A model generated the notes under the pieces. That model saw nothing but the letters and a program-made list of their open reading frames with translations, was not told where the DNA came from and made no database searches. A DNA stretch of 64,000 bases from Candidatus Obscuribacterales bacterium (GTDB lineage Bacteria > Cyanobacteriota > Vampirovibrionia > Obscuribacterales > Obscuribacteraceae). The stretch is from contig JAKFVU010000050.1 in assembly GCA_021732025.1 (NCBI GenBank), forward strand, positions 48,358 to 112,357. Reading direction: 5' to 3'. Made by a program: the position numbers and the translations under genes. This document shows positions 26,659 to 36,537 of the stretch, one piece after another. Position 1 is the first letter of the stretch. Every line of letters starts with the position of its first letter.

Positions 26659-27138
26659 ATGAGTACAGTTTACGAATACACTGCCAAGGCTCTTGATGGA
26701 AAAGAAATCAAGCTTGACCAATACAAAGGCAATGTCATGTTGATTGTCAATACCGCAAGCAAGTGTGGCTTTACTTCTCAATTTGCTGGTCTAGAGAAAT
26801 TGCATGAAGAATATGCCAATCGTGGCCTTTCACTTCTTGGTTTTCCTTGCAATCAGTTTGGCGCTCAAGAACCTGGTGACAGCACTGAGATTGGTGCTTT
26901 TTGCCAGAAGAATTATGGCGTAGATTTTCAGATGTTCGATAAAATTGATGTGAATGGTGATAATGCTCACCCTCTATACAAGCACCTGACTGAGAAAGTT
27001 CCAGGCTTGTTAGGCTTGAAAGATATCAAATGGAATTTCACCAAATTCTTGGTTGATCGTGAAGGCAATATTGTCAAACGCTACGCACCGAATGTAGAGC
27101 CAGCCGACATCACCGCTGATATCGAAAAGCTTCTCTAA
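26659..27138 (+). CDS. glutathione peroxidase family protein (Cys type)
   Basis: Thiol peroxidase that reduces hydroperoxides, probably with thioredoxin rather than glutathione. Active-site Cys36 in NTASKCGFTSQ, with FPCNQFGAQEPG (resolving Cys64 and Gln66) and WNFTKFLV carrying the catalytic Trp and Asn. No selenocysteine codon. Cytosolic, 159 aa, normal length. ATG at 26659 preceded by GAGGATTAGAAG. Independent of the repair cluster (67-base gap) and convergent with the TPR gene. Confidence 0.93.
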   Translation: MSTVYEYTAKALDGKEIKLDQYKGNVMLIVNTASKCGFTSQFAGLEKLHEEYANRGLSLLGFPCNQFGAQEPGDSTEIGAFCQKNYGVDFQMFDKIDVNGDNAHPLYKHLTEKVPGLLGLKDIKWNFTKFLVDREGNIVKRYAPNVEPADITADIEKLL

Positions 27139-27148
27139 CAACTTTAAC

Positions 27149-27904
27149 TCAATCGGCTTGCAGCTCTAGCTCTTCTTCTACTTCTGCAAGTTGTGCTGTC
27201 ACTTTTGCTAATTCTTTGTCGTCACCCATCTTTCGTAGGCAATCAGCATAGCTATTGAGAACAAAGGCTAGATCGGGGCTGGCTCCACCATTGCTTGTAA
27301 AATAGGCAATTGAGAGATTGTAGAGTTCTACGGCCTTGTCATACTTTTCTTGATCCCGGCAGCAATTCGCTAAGTTATTTTGGGTGACGGCCACAAGCTC
27401 ATGGTCACCCCAAATGGTCTCGGCTGCTTCAACAGCTAGCTTGTAGTAGCATTCGGCTTCTCTAAAGCGGTTGAGCTTATAGTAAGCGCTGGCTAAATTA
27501 GAGAGAAAAACTGGTCTTTGCTCATCGCTCGATTTTCCTGCCAGCTCAGCTACTCCCCAGGCTTTTTCACAAAGAGGCAAGGCTTCGGCGAATTTGTCCT
27601 CAGCAAGAAAACAACTGGCGCGATTCGAAATTAATTGCGCAAGAGTCGATGGGTGAATATTCTTGTCACTTTCAAGCACATTGATGCAGCGCTCTAAGCA
27701 AAGCTCGGCAGTAGAAAACTTAGCCACGCTCATGAAGGCCATTCCGAGATTGCCAAATGCCTCTGCAGCCCAATGATCTGCCAGATCTGAGGGCTCTTTA
27801 AATTTGAGGGCCTGCAGGCTGAACGACTCAGCTTGTTCGTGGGCGCCTCTATTAAATGAAGCAATCGCTGCGGCTATTTTTTCTTGCAGCAACTCTGTGG
27901 GCAT
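27149..27904 (-). CDS. cytosolic TPR protein
   Basis: 251 residues of about five TPR/TPR_10-like repeats with helices of 34-42 residues (AEAFGNLGMAFMSVAKF; LSNLASAYYKLNRFREAECYY; QNNLANCCRDQEKYDKAVELY). No signal peptide. CGAGG upstream of ATG 27904. It lies 19 bases after the LRR gene on the same strand and is probably co-transcribed; both are likely protein-binding scaffolds. Confidence 0.8.
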   Translation of the reverse strand: MPTELLQEKIAAAIASFNRGAHEQAESFSLQALKFKEPSDLADHWAAEAFGNLGMAFMSVAKFSTAELCLERCINVLESDKNIHPSTLAQLISNRASCFLAEDKFAEALPLCEKAWGVAELAGKSSDEQRPVFLSNLASAYYKLNRFREAECYYKLAVEAAETIWGDHELVAVTQNNLANCCRDQEKYDKAVELYNLSIAYFTSNGGASPDLAFVLNSYADCLRKMGDDKELAKVTAQLAEVEEELELQAD

Positions 27905-27923
27905 AGATACCTCGAACTCCTAG

Positions 27924-30710
27924 TTATGAGTAATTTACTTCTCGGTCAAGCAATTGAATTTTTGTATTCGGTAAAGCAGCCTTGAGTGCGGCCTTTTCCG
28001 CACGAGTAACTTCGACATCGTGAAAAATTAGCGTCTCTAGTTTTTCGAGTGTACCGAGTTTTGCTAAGTCTTTGTATAAGATATTGGTGCCTAATAAGAC
28101 GAGTTTTTTCAAGCTTTTGATTTGTGCTAAGCTCTCTAAGCTCTCGGTGGTTATCAAAGTATTGCGCAGATCAAGCTCTTCAAGATCGGGTAAGGCAGCC
28201 AGATAAGGAATGCTACTGTCGATAATGCTACTGCTCGAAAGTTTCAGATCTTTCAACTTGCGGCAATTGATCAGATGCTTGAGGCCATCACCGGTGATCT
28301 CTAGATTTTCTAGATCTAAAGCCCGCAGCTCAGGCAGGTCGCGCAGTACAAACATGCCGTTGTCGGTGATGTGAGTAAATGAAAGACGCAAGGTATTGAG
28401 TTTCGTCAGTCGGCGCACACTTGATAGGCCGCTGTCAGATATGCGCGTATTTGAGAGATTGAGCCATTGTAGGTTGTAGAGCGAAGCAACCAGTGAAACA
28501 CCTTTGTCGCGCAGTCGTTTGCAGTTCTCTAAATCAAGAGCTTTCAATGATGTGACATTGGTTACTGCAGCTACACCTTGGTCACCGATATCGGTGCCAC
28601 TTAAATTAAGAGTAGTAAGCGACTTAAAGTTGCTGACATAAACCATGCCCTGATCAGTAATGCCAGTATTGGCAAGATTTAGCGTCTTCATGTGAATGAA
28701 ATTGCGCAGATGGGCAAGGGTGTCGTCACCAATATTGGCACCGGCCAAATTGATTTCGTTAATGAAAGTAAGCTTGGTTAAGGCTGCCATGCCAGCATCA
28801 GTTACTGCACCTAGTCGAACATTGCGCAGCTTCGTCAGTTCGCTCAGATTGGGCAAGTCATTGTCAGTAAGGGGTTTGGGGAAATCTATGAATCTCAGTT
28901 CGCGTAAGTGTTTGATGTGAGCCAAAGCCTGATTGTCAGCTGAGGTAGAAGCAATGTTGAGATAGCGCAATTCATGCAAATTAGCTAATTTGCTGATACC
29001 GTCATTGGTGACACGGGTGAGCGATAGATCTAGCTCTTTTAGGTGGCTGAGTGTTCCTACTTTTGCCAAAGTGTCGTTGCCAATGCGATTACAGCCTTTG
29101 AGATGCAGTGTCTCTAAGCTAGTCAGTCGGTCAAGGCCAATAAAGCCTTTGTCATTAACCGAGTTATTGCTGGCATCTAATACTTTTAGTCTTGGTAAAT
29201 CATGCAATTCAATTGCCGCACCATCAGAGCGCAACGACATTTCTTCTAAGTTAGGCAGACCGCCAATATTGAGCTTGACCTTTTTCTTGTAACTGGCGTA
29301 GTCAGGCTTGCTGTTATCGCTGTAAGCACTGAGGTGAAGACGCTTTAGATTGATCAAGTGCGAAAGGCTAGGCAAGCCGTCTCCACGCAAGTCTATTTGT
29401 CTAATTGATAGTTCTTCTAAGTTGTTTAATTCAGTGATTGAATGAAAGAAGGTTTCAGCTACATCGTCTGCCCGCACCACTAGTCGGCGCAAGTTGGTTA
29501 GTTGACTGACATGTTGCAGCCCTTCTTCTGTCAGTGCGTCTATACGCAGCACCAAAGTGGTTAGCTGGGGGAAGTAGTGTAGACACTCCATACCTTTATC
29601 TGTGGCTGCTGAGAAGACTATGTATAGCTCCTCAAAATCAGTTACTTTGTTGATTGTCTCAAGCAATGCATCGTCTATCTGAGCCCCTTCCAACAAGAGC
29701 TTCTTGGCCGGTGTGTGGGAGAGAATGTCTCCTAGTTTGACACCATCAAATTGGCAATGTGAAATGCGCAGCTCTTTGAGCGAATTCAATTTTTGAATGG
29801 GCTTTAAAGCTTGATCTGAGATCTGGCAAGAAGTGAGTTGGAAGGTACGCAGGCGCTGCAAATTGGCCAAGTCGCGCAGGCTGTTCTTGCCTAACTCAAC
29901 ACCACCGAGGCGAAGCTCGCGCAAGCCACCGATGCGATTAACGCAGTCCCAATCATCTTCGCTCATTTCAGCAAAGAGATAGTCGAGTGATTGAATGTCA
30001 TCGGGCTTAAGGCGATTGCACTCTTTTAGTGCACTTCTGTCTAACACTTCCAAGCGTACAAAAGCCCGCCTAGAAACTTCCACTGTGCCTTGGGCTATGC
30101 CTAGCTCGGTCCAGTCTCTTTGGCCATTAACTTCTGCCCGGGCTAGCCAGAGCCGCCCAGGAGAACATTCAAACGGAAAAGCGAGTGTGCGCCCCCCGTG
30201 CAGCACTATGTGGCAGCGGGTGAGCTTCTGATTCAGCTCTATTACGCCTTCTCCAGTAACCATGGTTGAGTCTAAATAGAGCTTGCGCAAATCGGTTAAG
30301 TGTTTCAGCCTGGTTAGCCCAAAATCAGTGACCTTGGTTGCGCCTAGGTCAAGAATATTGAGATAGATCAAATTGCGCAGAGATGCCAAGCCACTATCGG
30401 TGATGTTGCGATCGGGCAGGGTTAAATAGCGCAAACCAGACAGATGTGCCAAGTGTTCGAGATCAGAGTCGGTAATGTCGATTTGACGAAAATCAATTGA
30501 CTGCAAATCATTGGGCTTGAGCTGCCTCAGTCTTGATAGGTCAGCATTTCCGTCTAGCAACAGGTGCAAATTGGCATCAGCCGGAATTTCCACCTGGCCC
30601 AGCGCGTCACCTAGCTTCTCTTCCCACCAACCGCTCTGACCCCCAGAGCGTGTAATCAAAAATAGCAAACCAAGAGATTTATCTGACGGGAAGGAAATTG
30701 TCCTGGTCAT
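27924..30710 (-). CDS. large leucine-rich-repeat protein with duplicated beta module
   Basis: 928 residues, no signal peptide or membrane segment. More than 25 LRRs of the RNI/cysteine-containing type (ITDxGLxxLxxLxxLxxLxLxxT). Two copies of a non-LRR module of about 70 residues, at about 6-75 and 173-245, each starting with a FP dipeptide and ending in LKPNDLQSIDF or LKPDDIQSLDY; each then leads into its own LRR block (short first, long second). AGGAA precedes ATG 30710. A protein-interaction scaffold; partner unknown. Runs into the TPR gene 19 bases downstream. Confidence 0.85.
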   Translation of the reverse strand: MTRTISFPSDKSLGLLFLITRSGGQSGWWEEKLGDALGQVEIPADANLHLLLDGNADLSRLRQLKPNDLQSIDFRQIDITDSDLEHLAHLSGLRYLTLPDRNITDSGLASLRNLIYLNILDLGATKVTDFGLTRLKHLTDLRKLYLDSTMVTGEGVIELNQKLTRCHIVLHGGRTLAFPFECSPGRLWLARAEVNGQRDWTELGIAQGTVEVSRRAFVRLEVLDRSALKECNRLKPDDIQSLDYLFAEMSEDDWDCVNRIGGLRELRLGGVELGKNSLRDLANLQRLRTFQLTSCQISDQALKPIQKLNSLKELRISHCQFDGVKLGDILSHTPAKKLLLEGAQIDDALLETINKVTDFEELYIVFSAATDKGMECLHYFPQLTTLVLRIDALTEEGLQHVSQLTNLRRLVVRADDVAETFFHSITELNNLEELSIRQIDLRGDGLPSLSHLINLKRLHLSAYSDNSKPDYASYKKKVKLNIGGLPNLEEMSLRSDGAAIELHDLPRLKVLDASNNSVNDKGFIGLDRLTSLETLHLKGCNRIGNDTLAKVGTLSHLKELDLSLTRVTNDGISKLANLHELRYLNIASTSADNQALAHIKHLRELRFIDFPKPLTDNDLPNLSELTKLRNVRLGAVTDAGMAALTKLTFINEINLAGANIGDDTLAHLRNFIHMKTLNLANTGITDQGMVYVSNFKSLTTLNLSGTDIGDQGVAAVTNVTSLKALDLENCKRLRDKGVSLVASLYNLQWLNLSNTRISDSGLSSVRRLTKLNTLRLSFTHITDNGMFVLRDLPELRALDLENLEITGDGLKHLINCRKLKDLKLSSSSIIDSSIPYLAALPDLEELDLRNTLITTESLESLAQIKSLKKLVLLGTNILYKDLAKLGTLEKLETLIFHDVEVTRAEKAALKAALPNTKIQLLDREVNYS

Positions 30711-30742
30711 CTAATTTTCCTGGTGAAGGGCTATGTGAAGGG

Positions 30743-32671
30743 TTATCTTGTCGGTTTGTTATCAATCAAGGTCGGCCTTCCTATATTTTCCACAGGCACA
30801 CCTAAATTACTCTCCAAATCTCGAGCATAACGTTCAGCCGTTTCAGGATCTGTGCCAGTGCCGATAAAGACTTTCTTGAATGGGTGAGCCTTTTTCAGGT
30901 AAATAAGCCCGTCCACCAAGGTATCTGGCAAAATCTTTGTGGTCAATACAATATCGTGGTTCTTGAAACTTGGCCCAATCTGCTGTGATACCACTCGCTG
31001 CAAGAGTTCGTGCATCATGCCTCGGCGGGCAGATTCTTCTTCCGCATGGAAAATAATAATTTCTTTGGGGCCAGGCTCTTCACGCTCTAACAGTTTAATT
31101 AGCATGGTCGCTAAGCTTCTCGCTTTGGCCCCGCCGGTACAAAGAACATAGATAGGCAAAGTCTCTGGTATCTCTTCCATGCTGGCGAACTTACCCATGC
31201 CTAGGCGCAGGTCAGGGAGTTCCCGCAGGCGGCCTTCCAGCACACCCATGCGATAGAAGCACATCACAATTAAAATCACGCCCAGTATCTGAAAACCTAG
31301 GCCACGAGCGCCTTCAGCTGAGAAGAGCAAGACGATTTCGCAGAAGAGCAGTGAGAGCAAGCCAATCGTTGGAGGAATTGGCAGTTGGTAACCCTTGAAT
31401 GGGAAAGTAAATTTGGTTTTGTACGGCGAGCGCTCAACTTTGAGCGGCATTTTTATGCGTAGCATAATGACGCCAAAGCAGAAGGAGCACATCACAGCGA
31501 GGAAGGCCATGCCGTAAACCTGGCCTAGATTGTCTACCTGTCCAGGAAGTAGCATAATCATCAGAGTGCAAACAGCCATGAACATGAAGCAGACGTAGGG
31601 ATAGCCCTGCATAAAGGGATATTTGTGAGCCCAACGGCGCAGGAAGAAAGCCGGTAGATTGCCTTGCTTAGCCATGGTAGTACAGAGACCGATGCAGCCA
31701 ACATAGGCGGTATTGACCGCAGCAAAGAGCATGAGCGCAGCATCAATCACCAATATGATGAGTAGTGGCTTGCCTCCTTCCACATAGGCAAGGCCTGAAA
31801 GAAGGCTGTTTTTGAAGTCGTTTAGCTGGGTGGCGTCTAGCAGACCCAAGCATAAAAATGAGGTTACTGGCGCTGTGATTCCCACCAAAATTACCACTGA
31901 TAAATAGATGTATTTCAGTGTCTTCCAGGTTGGTGTCTTAAGCTGTTCAACTATCTGAGCGGCCGATTCGAAACCTGTAATTCCCAGAAAAGCCGCCGCA
32001 AAGCCATGAACAAAGTGCGCGGGAGTAACAACTGCAAAGCTATGGGTGAATTTAGTTAAGTCGATATGGCGCTCGTAGGCCATCATCAAACCCTTGATAT
32101 CGAGAAACAGCAACAAACAGAAGTGGAACATGGCAATGAAGAAGACAATCATGGCCGGTTCTTTAATGCCGACAATATTGAGTAGGCCAAAGACAATAAC
32201 TGGAGCGATAGCTGCTGCAACAATATTGGCGACTGGCCAATTCATTATGTTATCGATCGAGTCGATATAAAATGCTCCAGACAACGCACTGACGGCCGCT
32301 GTAGCTAGGTAAGATAAAATTGTTAGAGCGCCCACAACTATGGCAAAGCGCTTACCCACTGTCTGTAGAACCATAATGTAAGCGCCGCCGTTGAACGGGC
32401 TTACAGCGCAGCCTTCTTCATAGGTCGCTTTGAAGACCCACATAAGCAAACAAACAACCAAAATAATAAAAGGCGCTGCGAAACCGACCAGGGGCAAAAT
32501 TACCCCAGTGGTATAGAAAACCGATGTGCCAATGTCAGCTCCGACTATCGCTGCTGCCAACCACCATGCAAGAAGTGCGTCGCCGTGGTGATGTGCTGAA
32601 GGTGCGGCCGGGTGCTGCGCCGGTGGTTGCGTAGATCCGCCTGAAGCTAGGCTGGGCTCAGACTGTGTCAA
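30743..32671 (-). CDS. APC-superfamily amino acid permease with C-terminal USP-like domain
   Basis: About 12 membrane helices (residues about 30-455), starting with the APC signature GADIGTSVFYTTG and including the EEGCAVSPFNGGAY loop. The last 170 residues are soluble and alternate strand/helix (PIYVLCTGGAKARSL; EIIIFHAEEE; KVFIGTGTDPETAERYA), like a universal-stress-protein domain that may bind nucleotide and regulate transport. Substrate not predictable. TTG start with AGGAC at a normal distance. Followed by the LRR gene after 32 bases, on the same strand. Confidence 0.85.
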   Translation of the reverse strand: MTQSEPSLASGGSTQPPAQHPAAPSAHHHGDALLAWWLAAAIVGADIGTSVFYTTGVILPLVGFAAPFIILVVCLLMWVFKATYEEGCAVSPFNGGAYIMVLQTVGKRFAIVVGALTILSYLATAAVSALSGAFYIDSIDNIMNWPVANIVAAAIAPVIVFGLLNIVGIKEPAMIVFFIAMFHFCLLLFLDIKGLMMAYERHIDLTKFTHSFAVVTPAHFVHGFAAAFLGITGFESAAQIVEQLKTPTWKTLKYIYLSVVILVGITAPVTSFLCLGLLDATQLNDFKNSLLSGLAYVEGGKPLLIILVIDAALMLFAAVNTAYVGCIGLCTTMAKQGNLPAFFLRRWAHKYPFMQGYPYVCFMFMAVCTLMIMLLPGQVDNLGQVYGMAFLAVMCSFCFGVIMLRIKMPLKVERSPYKTKFTFPFKGYQLPIPPTIGLLSLLFCEIVLLFSAEGARGLGFQILGVILIVMCFYRMGVLEGRLRELPDLRLGMGKFASMEEIPETLPIYVLCTGGAKARSLATMLIKLLEREEPGPKEIIIFHAEEESARRGMMHELLQRVVSQQIGPSFKNHDIVLTTKILPDTLVDGLIYLKKAHPFKKVFIGTGTDPETAERYARDLESNLGVPVENIGRPTLIDNKPTR

Positions 32672-32952
32672 TTACTCATGTCCTGAATGGATACCGTTTA
32701 AAGTCGTTGTAAAGCTAGGCTGGCAACAATACACTAAGTGGCAAGCTTGCAACCAGTTAGGCTACTACATCTTTAATAAGCGTCAACACTCTGACCGGGA
32801 ATAGTCGTCAATCTGATATCGTTTCGCAATACCTTGAAATGATTGTTAGAGATTTTTGGCATTTTGCTGCCGACTTAGTTAGTTAGTCTTGTAAGCTAAG
32901 CCTGCGACCACCAAGACTAATCGTCCACTGCTAGAGAGGAAGAGTTATCAAG

Positions 32953-34764
32953 ATGAGTTCAACAAGTACCGATCTAACTGCCGATCCCAGTGCCGATCCC
33001 AGTGCAAATCAAGGTATCAATAAAGCTGTCAGTTCTCTCACCTACCAATTGCCGACAGCCCTTGCCGATACGCTTTCTCAGACTTTGGCACTGTGGACTA
33101 AAGACAGTCTAGTTGAAAAAATTTGGCAGAAAGACGCCACATTATGGACCAACAAAGACGAAGCACAGTGGTTGGATTGGTTGCATGTTGTTGCCGATCA
33201 GCAGAAGGCATTGCCTGAATATGAGCAGTTTGCCAAAGAAATCAAAGAAGCCGGATTTACCGATGTTCTGCTTTTGGGTATGGGTGGTTCGAGTTTAGCT
33301 CCTGAAGTCTTTGCCATTACTTATGGCTCTAAAGCTGGCTATCCGCGCTTGCGTATTCTTGATTCTACCGACCCACAACAGATTCGCCATCTTGATGCCA
33401 CAGTTGATTTGAAGAAAACTCTTTTCGTTGTTTCCAGCAAGTCTGGCAGCACTCTAGAGCCAAATATTTATATGGCCCATTTTCTTTCATTGGTGAAAGA
33501 AACAGTGGGCAGCGAGGCTGGCTCTCATTTCGTCGCCATCACTGACCCAGGCTCAAAGCTTGAAGTAGTCGCGAAGAACGAGAAATTCCGTCGCATCTTC
33601 CACGGTTATCCTGGTATCGGCGGGCGCTACTCAGCCCTTTCACCATTTGGCATTGTTCCAGCCGCCCTCATTGGTCTAGATTTGCAAACGTTCCTTGGCC
33701 GCGCCCAAGAGATGACTACTCTATGCCAAGACACAGTCGCTCAAAACAACCCTGGTGTTCTATTAGGAACAATCATGGGTGTTGCAGCTAAAGCTGGTCG
33801 CAACAAACTGACCATAGTTACCTCCGCTGCCATTCATGATTTTGGTGCATGGCTAGAACAGCTTGTGGCTGAATCCACAGGCAAGTTAGGTAAAGCTATT
33901 ATTCCCGTCGATTTAGAAGGTCTGAGCACTAACACTGAAGTGTATGGTGATGATCGTCTCTTTGTGTTCATCAAACTGAAAGGTGATACCACTTCATTCA
34001 ATGGTTTAGATAACACCATAATCGAAGAGCGTTTAGCACAACTAGCTGCCCTAGGGCATCCGGTGGTTTGCATTGAGTTGAGCGAAAAAATCAATTTAGC
34101 TGATGAGTTTTTCCGTTTCGAAATTGCAACTGCAGTAGCTGGAGCAATAATCGAGATCAATCCTTTCGATCAACCCGACGTTGAGGCAAGTAAGATTGAA
34201 ACCCGCGAGTTAACTGATGAGTACGAGAAGAACGGCAGTCTCCCTGCTGAAAAACCGTTCTTTGCCGAAGGACAAATTAAGCTCTTTAGTGATGAAGTAA
34301 ATATTGCTGTTCTAGATCGTGTGGCCTCGGCTAAGACACTAGATGGCATGCTCAAGGCTCATCTCGATCGCCTGGGTAAAGGCGACTATTTTGCATTGCT
34401 CAACTACATTGAAATGAGTCAAGAGCATGTAGAAATAGCCCAGAAGATTCGTTTGAATGTGCGCGATAAAAAACATGTGGCGACTTGCTTGGGCTTTGGG
34501 CCTCGCTTCTTGCATTCAACAGGTCAAGCCTACAAAGGCGGCCCTGACACTGGCGTAGTCTTGCAAGTTACCTGTGAAGATAATGATGACTTGGCTGTTC
34601 CCGGGCAAAAATACACCTTTGGAGTGGTCAAATCGGCTCAGGCCAGAGGCGATTTTCAAGTCTTGACCAGCCGCAAGCGCAGAGCATTGCGCGTGCATAT
34701 TAGCGGTGATCTCGAAGCTGGCTTGAAACAGCTCGCAGCCGCAGTAGAAGTAGCTCTGGGCTAA
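32953..34764 (+). CDS. pgi: glucose-6-phosphate isomerase (PGI half of the Tal-Pgi type)
   Basis: Interconverts glucose-6-phosphate and fructose-6-phosphate. Sugar-phosphate loops are clear: LLLGMGGSSLAPEVF (106-120) and SSKSGSTLEPN (161-171). The N-terminal IWxKDATLWT and AQWLDWL segments match the PGI part of bifunctional transaldolase/PGI proteins rather than ordinary Pgi, but the transaldolase half is absent (603 versus about 940 aa). Strong AGAGAGGAAGAG before ATG 32953. The 281-base gap upstream holds no gene. Confidence 0.85.
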   Translation: MSSTSTDLTADPSADPSANQGINKAVSSLTYQLPTALADTLSQTLALWTKDSLVEKIWQKDATLWTNKDEAQWLDWLHVVADQQKALPEYEQFAKEIKEAGFTDVLLLGMGGSSLAPEVFAITYGSKAGYPRLRILDSTDPQQIRHLDATVDLKKTLFVVSSKSGSTLEPNIYMAHFLSLVKETVGSEAGSHFVAITDPGSKLEVVAKNEKFRRIFHGYPGIGGRYSALSPFGIVPAALIGLDLQTFLGRAQEMTTLCQDTVAQNNPGVLLGTIMGVAAKAGRNKLTIVTSAAIHDFGAWLEQLVAESTGKLGKAIIPVDLEGLSTNTEVYGDDRLFVFIKLKGDTTSFNGLDNTIIEERLAQLAALGHPVVCIELSEKINLADEFFRFEIATAVAGAIIEINPFDQPDVEASKIETRELTDEYEKNGSLPAEKPFFAEGQIKLFSDEVNIAVLDRVASAKTLDGMLKAHLDRLGKGDYFALLNYIEMSQEHVEIAQKIRLNVRDKKHVATCLGFGPRFLHSTGQAYKGGPDTGVVLQVTCEDNDDLAVPGQKYTFGVVKSAQARGDFQVLTSRKRRALRVHISGDLEAGLKQLAAAVEVALG

Positions 34765-34817
34765 AATTTAGTGCTGGTAAATCTAGAAATTTATTGTTGA
34801 ATCAGAGAGGAGATACA

Positions 34818-35681
34818 ATGCGGGCGAATCAAAAATTGAGTCTTGTGACTTTGTCGTTGCTCACCGTGAGCCTGCAAGCAAGCGCTGGGTTGGCTCTGGA
34901 TACTCCCGTGCTAAAAGTGACACCCGCTGGAAGCACTGCGCAAAATGCTCCAGCTTCATCACCAGCATCTTTTTCTTCTTCTTCTTCTTCTTCTTCTTCT
35001 CCAAGTGTTCGCCCTACTCAACCGTACTCAGCTCAAAAACCAGCAGTGGCACCAGATCTTTCAGCCACTCCAAGTATGGCTGGTCAAGACACTCCTTCGG
35101 CGCCTTTGTCACAAGCCGAAATTTGGGTGCGAGATCGCTTTAATCCAGGTGGCCAAAGTGCCGCTCAAATGCTGCAAAAGAAAAAGCATCCTGTTCGTGG
35201 CTTCTTTAAATCAGTGGCTCAAGGTGCAGCCCAAGAATTAGGTGCAAGCGCCCACGACATGGCCCAAGACATGGTTTTTGTATTTTCTGTACAAGACATT
35301 GACCCTTACGATAAGACCCGCGCACCTAGCAACAAGCAGTGTGTAGTCATGGAATTCACAATGGTTGATGGCAGTACCGCTTACTTGCACCAGTTTCCTG
35401 ATGGCAGTTATGCCATCGAAAACGGCTTTGCTGATGGCACAGTAATGGTGCCAACCAGCCCGACTCATTACATTATCAAATATCCAAATGGTGTCAGTGG
35501 CACAGTGGTGCGGCAGAACGACCAGATTACAGTTTATCGCCCAGACCACACTGTCACTACTGTGAAGAAAGAACCATCAGGAAATTACCGCATTTCAAAT
35601 AGCAAATTTGGCTATATGGGTGAGGCTCGTCCTGATGATACCGGCAACCAATACGGCATCGGCGCTTGGAATTATCAATAG
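34818..35681 (+). CDS. secreted hypothetical protein with poly-Ser tract
   Basis: 287 residues. ATG 34818 is chosen for its ribosome-binding site (GAGAGGAG) and the signal peptide it gives (MRANQKLSLVTLSLLTVSLQASA). After cleavage comes a Ser/Ala/Pro/Thr-rich linker with a nine-serine run encoded by a TTC/TCT microsatellite. The C-terminal 130 residues form beta-rich repeats (TAYLHQFPDGSYAIENG; HYIIKYPNGVSGTV; TVYRPDHTVTTV), resembling a YD- or toxin-type beta meander without a YD motif. Follows pgi by 53 bases; the K+ channel gene follows by 24. Confidence 0.7.
   Translation: MRANQKLSLVTLSLLTVSLQASAGLALDTPVLKVTPAGSTAQNAPASSPASFSSSSSSSSSPSVRPTQPYSAQKPAVAPDLSATPSMAGQDTPSAPLSQAEIWVRDRFNPGGQSAAQMLQKKKHPVRGFFKSVAQGAAQELGASAHDMAQDMVFVFSVQDIDPYDKTRAPSNKQCVVMEFTMVDGSTAYLHQFPDGSYAIENGFADGTVMVPTSPTHYIIKYPNGVSGTVVRQNDQITVYRPDHTVTTVKKEPSGNYRISNSKFGYMGEARPDDTGNQYGIGAWNYQ
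34973..34999 (+). repeat. (TTC)9 microsatellite inside the secreted protein gene
   Basis: Nine perfect TTC units, in frame as serine codons. Because the unit is three bases, length changes would alter the serine linker without breaking the frame. Confidence 0.8.
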
Positions 35682-35705
35682 TTTCAATTGGCAAAGGAGT
35701 AAAAT

Positions 35706-36485
35706 TTGTCATCAAAATTGGCAGGTTTACTTAAGGGTTCTTCAAAGCCACTGCCTGTGCTTCACGGCAAGCCTCACTCGAAGCACTATTACGCTTTGCT
35801 GGTCAGTGTAATGGTGCTGGCTTTTGTGGCTCCGCTAGTTGATCACAGCGTTTTGTCGCATGTTGCCATTGCCATTATTCTGCTTACTGCTCTTTTAATT
35901 TCTACTTTGGCTGTGCGGCGCGAAGAGAAATTTGACTGGAAGTCTATCGCCTTGGCTCTCGCCGCTGGTGCCGCATGGACTCTGGCATTTTGCAGTAACA
36001 TGCCACCGTTTAACACCACCCATTTTCAGATGTTCTCCCTCGTCACTATCTTGGTTTTCTTCATATATATCGTGCGCATTATGGTGCTCGATATTCTTAC
36101 CGGTGAAGTGAACTCAAACCGCATCTGTGGTGGCGCCTGCGTCTACGTTCTTTTGGGTTTTTGTTTTGCTCTCATTCACATGATGATCGCAATTGATAAT
36201 CCGTATGCCTACAAAGACAATATCAAAGCCGATGAGACTTCTATTGAGCATCACGAGCGTTATCCGCTGCTGATTTATTTCAGCTTCTGTACGCTTTCAA
36301 CCGTCGGCTATGGCGACGTGGTTCCGCTAAGCAGATCGGCGAGAGCCTGCTCATGTTTAGAAGCCCTGTGTGGGCAGCTGTACCTGGCTATCTTGGTAGC
36401 ACGCTTGGTTGGTATGCACACGGCGGTTAAGGCTGAGCCCAAGCGCCTGCAAGCAGAGCGACTTTTAGAAATCGAAAAAAGTTAA
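35706..36485 (+). CDS. potassium-channel-like membrane protein
   Basis: 259 residues with membrane helices at about 29-45, 52-70, 80-97, 108-130, 139-161 and 220-236, and a pore loop with the selectivity filter STVGYGD (198-204) before the last helix. No arginine-rich S4, so not a classical voltage sensor, and no RCK domain. The filter is intact, so K+ conduction is likely. TTG start at 35706 with AAAGGAGT at a normal distance; no ATG fits. Same strand as the secreted protein, 24 bases after it. Confidence 0.8.
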   Translation: MSSKLAGLLKGSSKPLPVLHGKPHSKHYYALLVSVMVLAFVAPLVDHSVLSHVAIAIILLTALLISTLAVRREEKFDWKSIALALAAGAAWTLAFCSNMPPFNTTHFQMFSLVTILVFFIYIVRIMVLDILTGEVNSNRICGGACVYVLLGFCFALIHMMIAIDNPYAYKDNIKADETSIEHHERYPLLIYFSFCTLSTVGYGDVVPLSRSARACSCLEALCGQLYLAILVARLVGMHTAVKAEPKRLQAERLLEIEKS

Positions 36486-36537
36486 CTGGTAACTTCTAAT
36501 TTCTAACGGCGAGCCTCTAGTCTTTAATCGCTAACCG

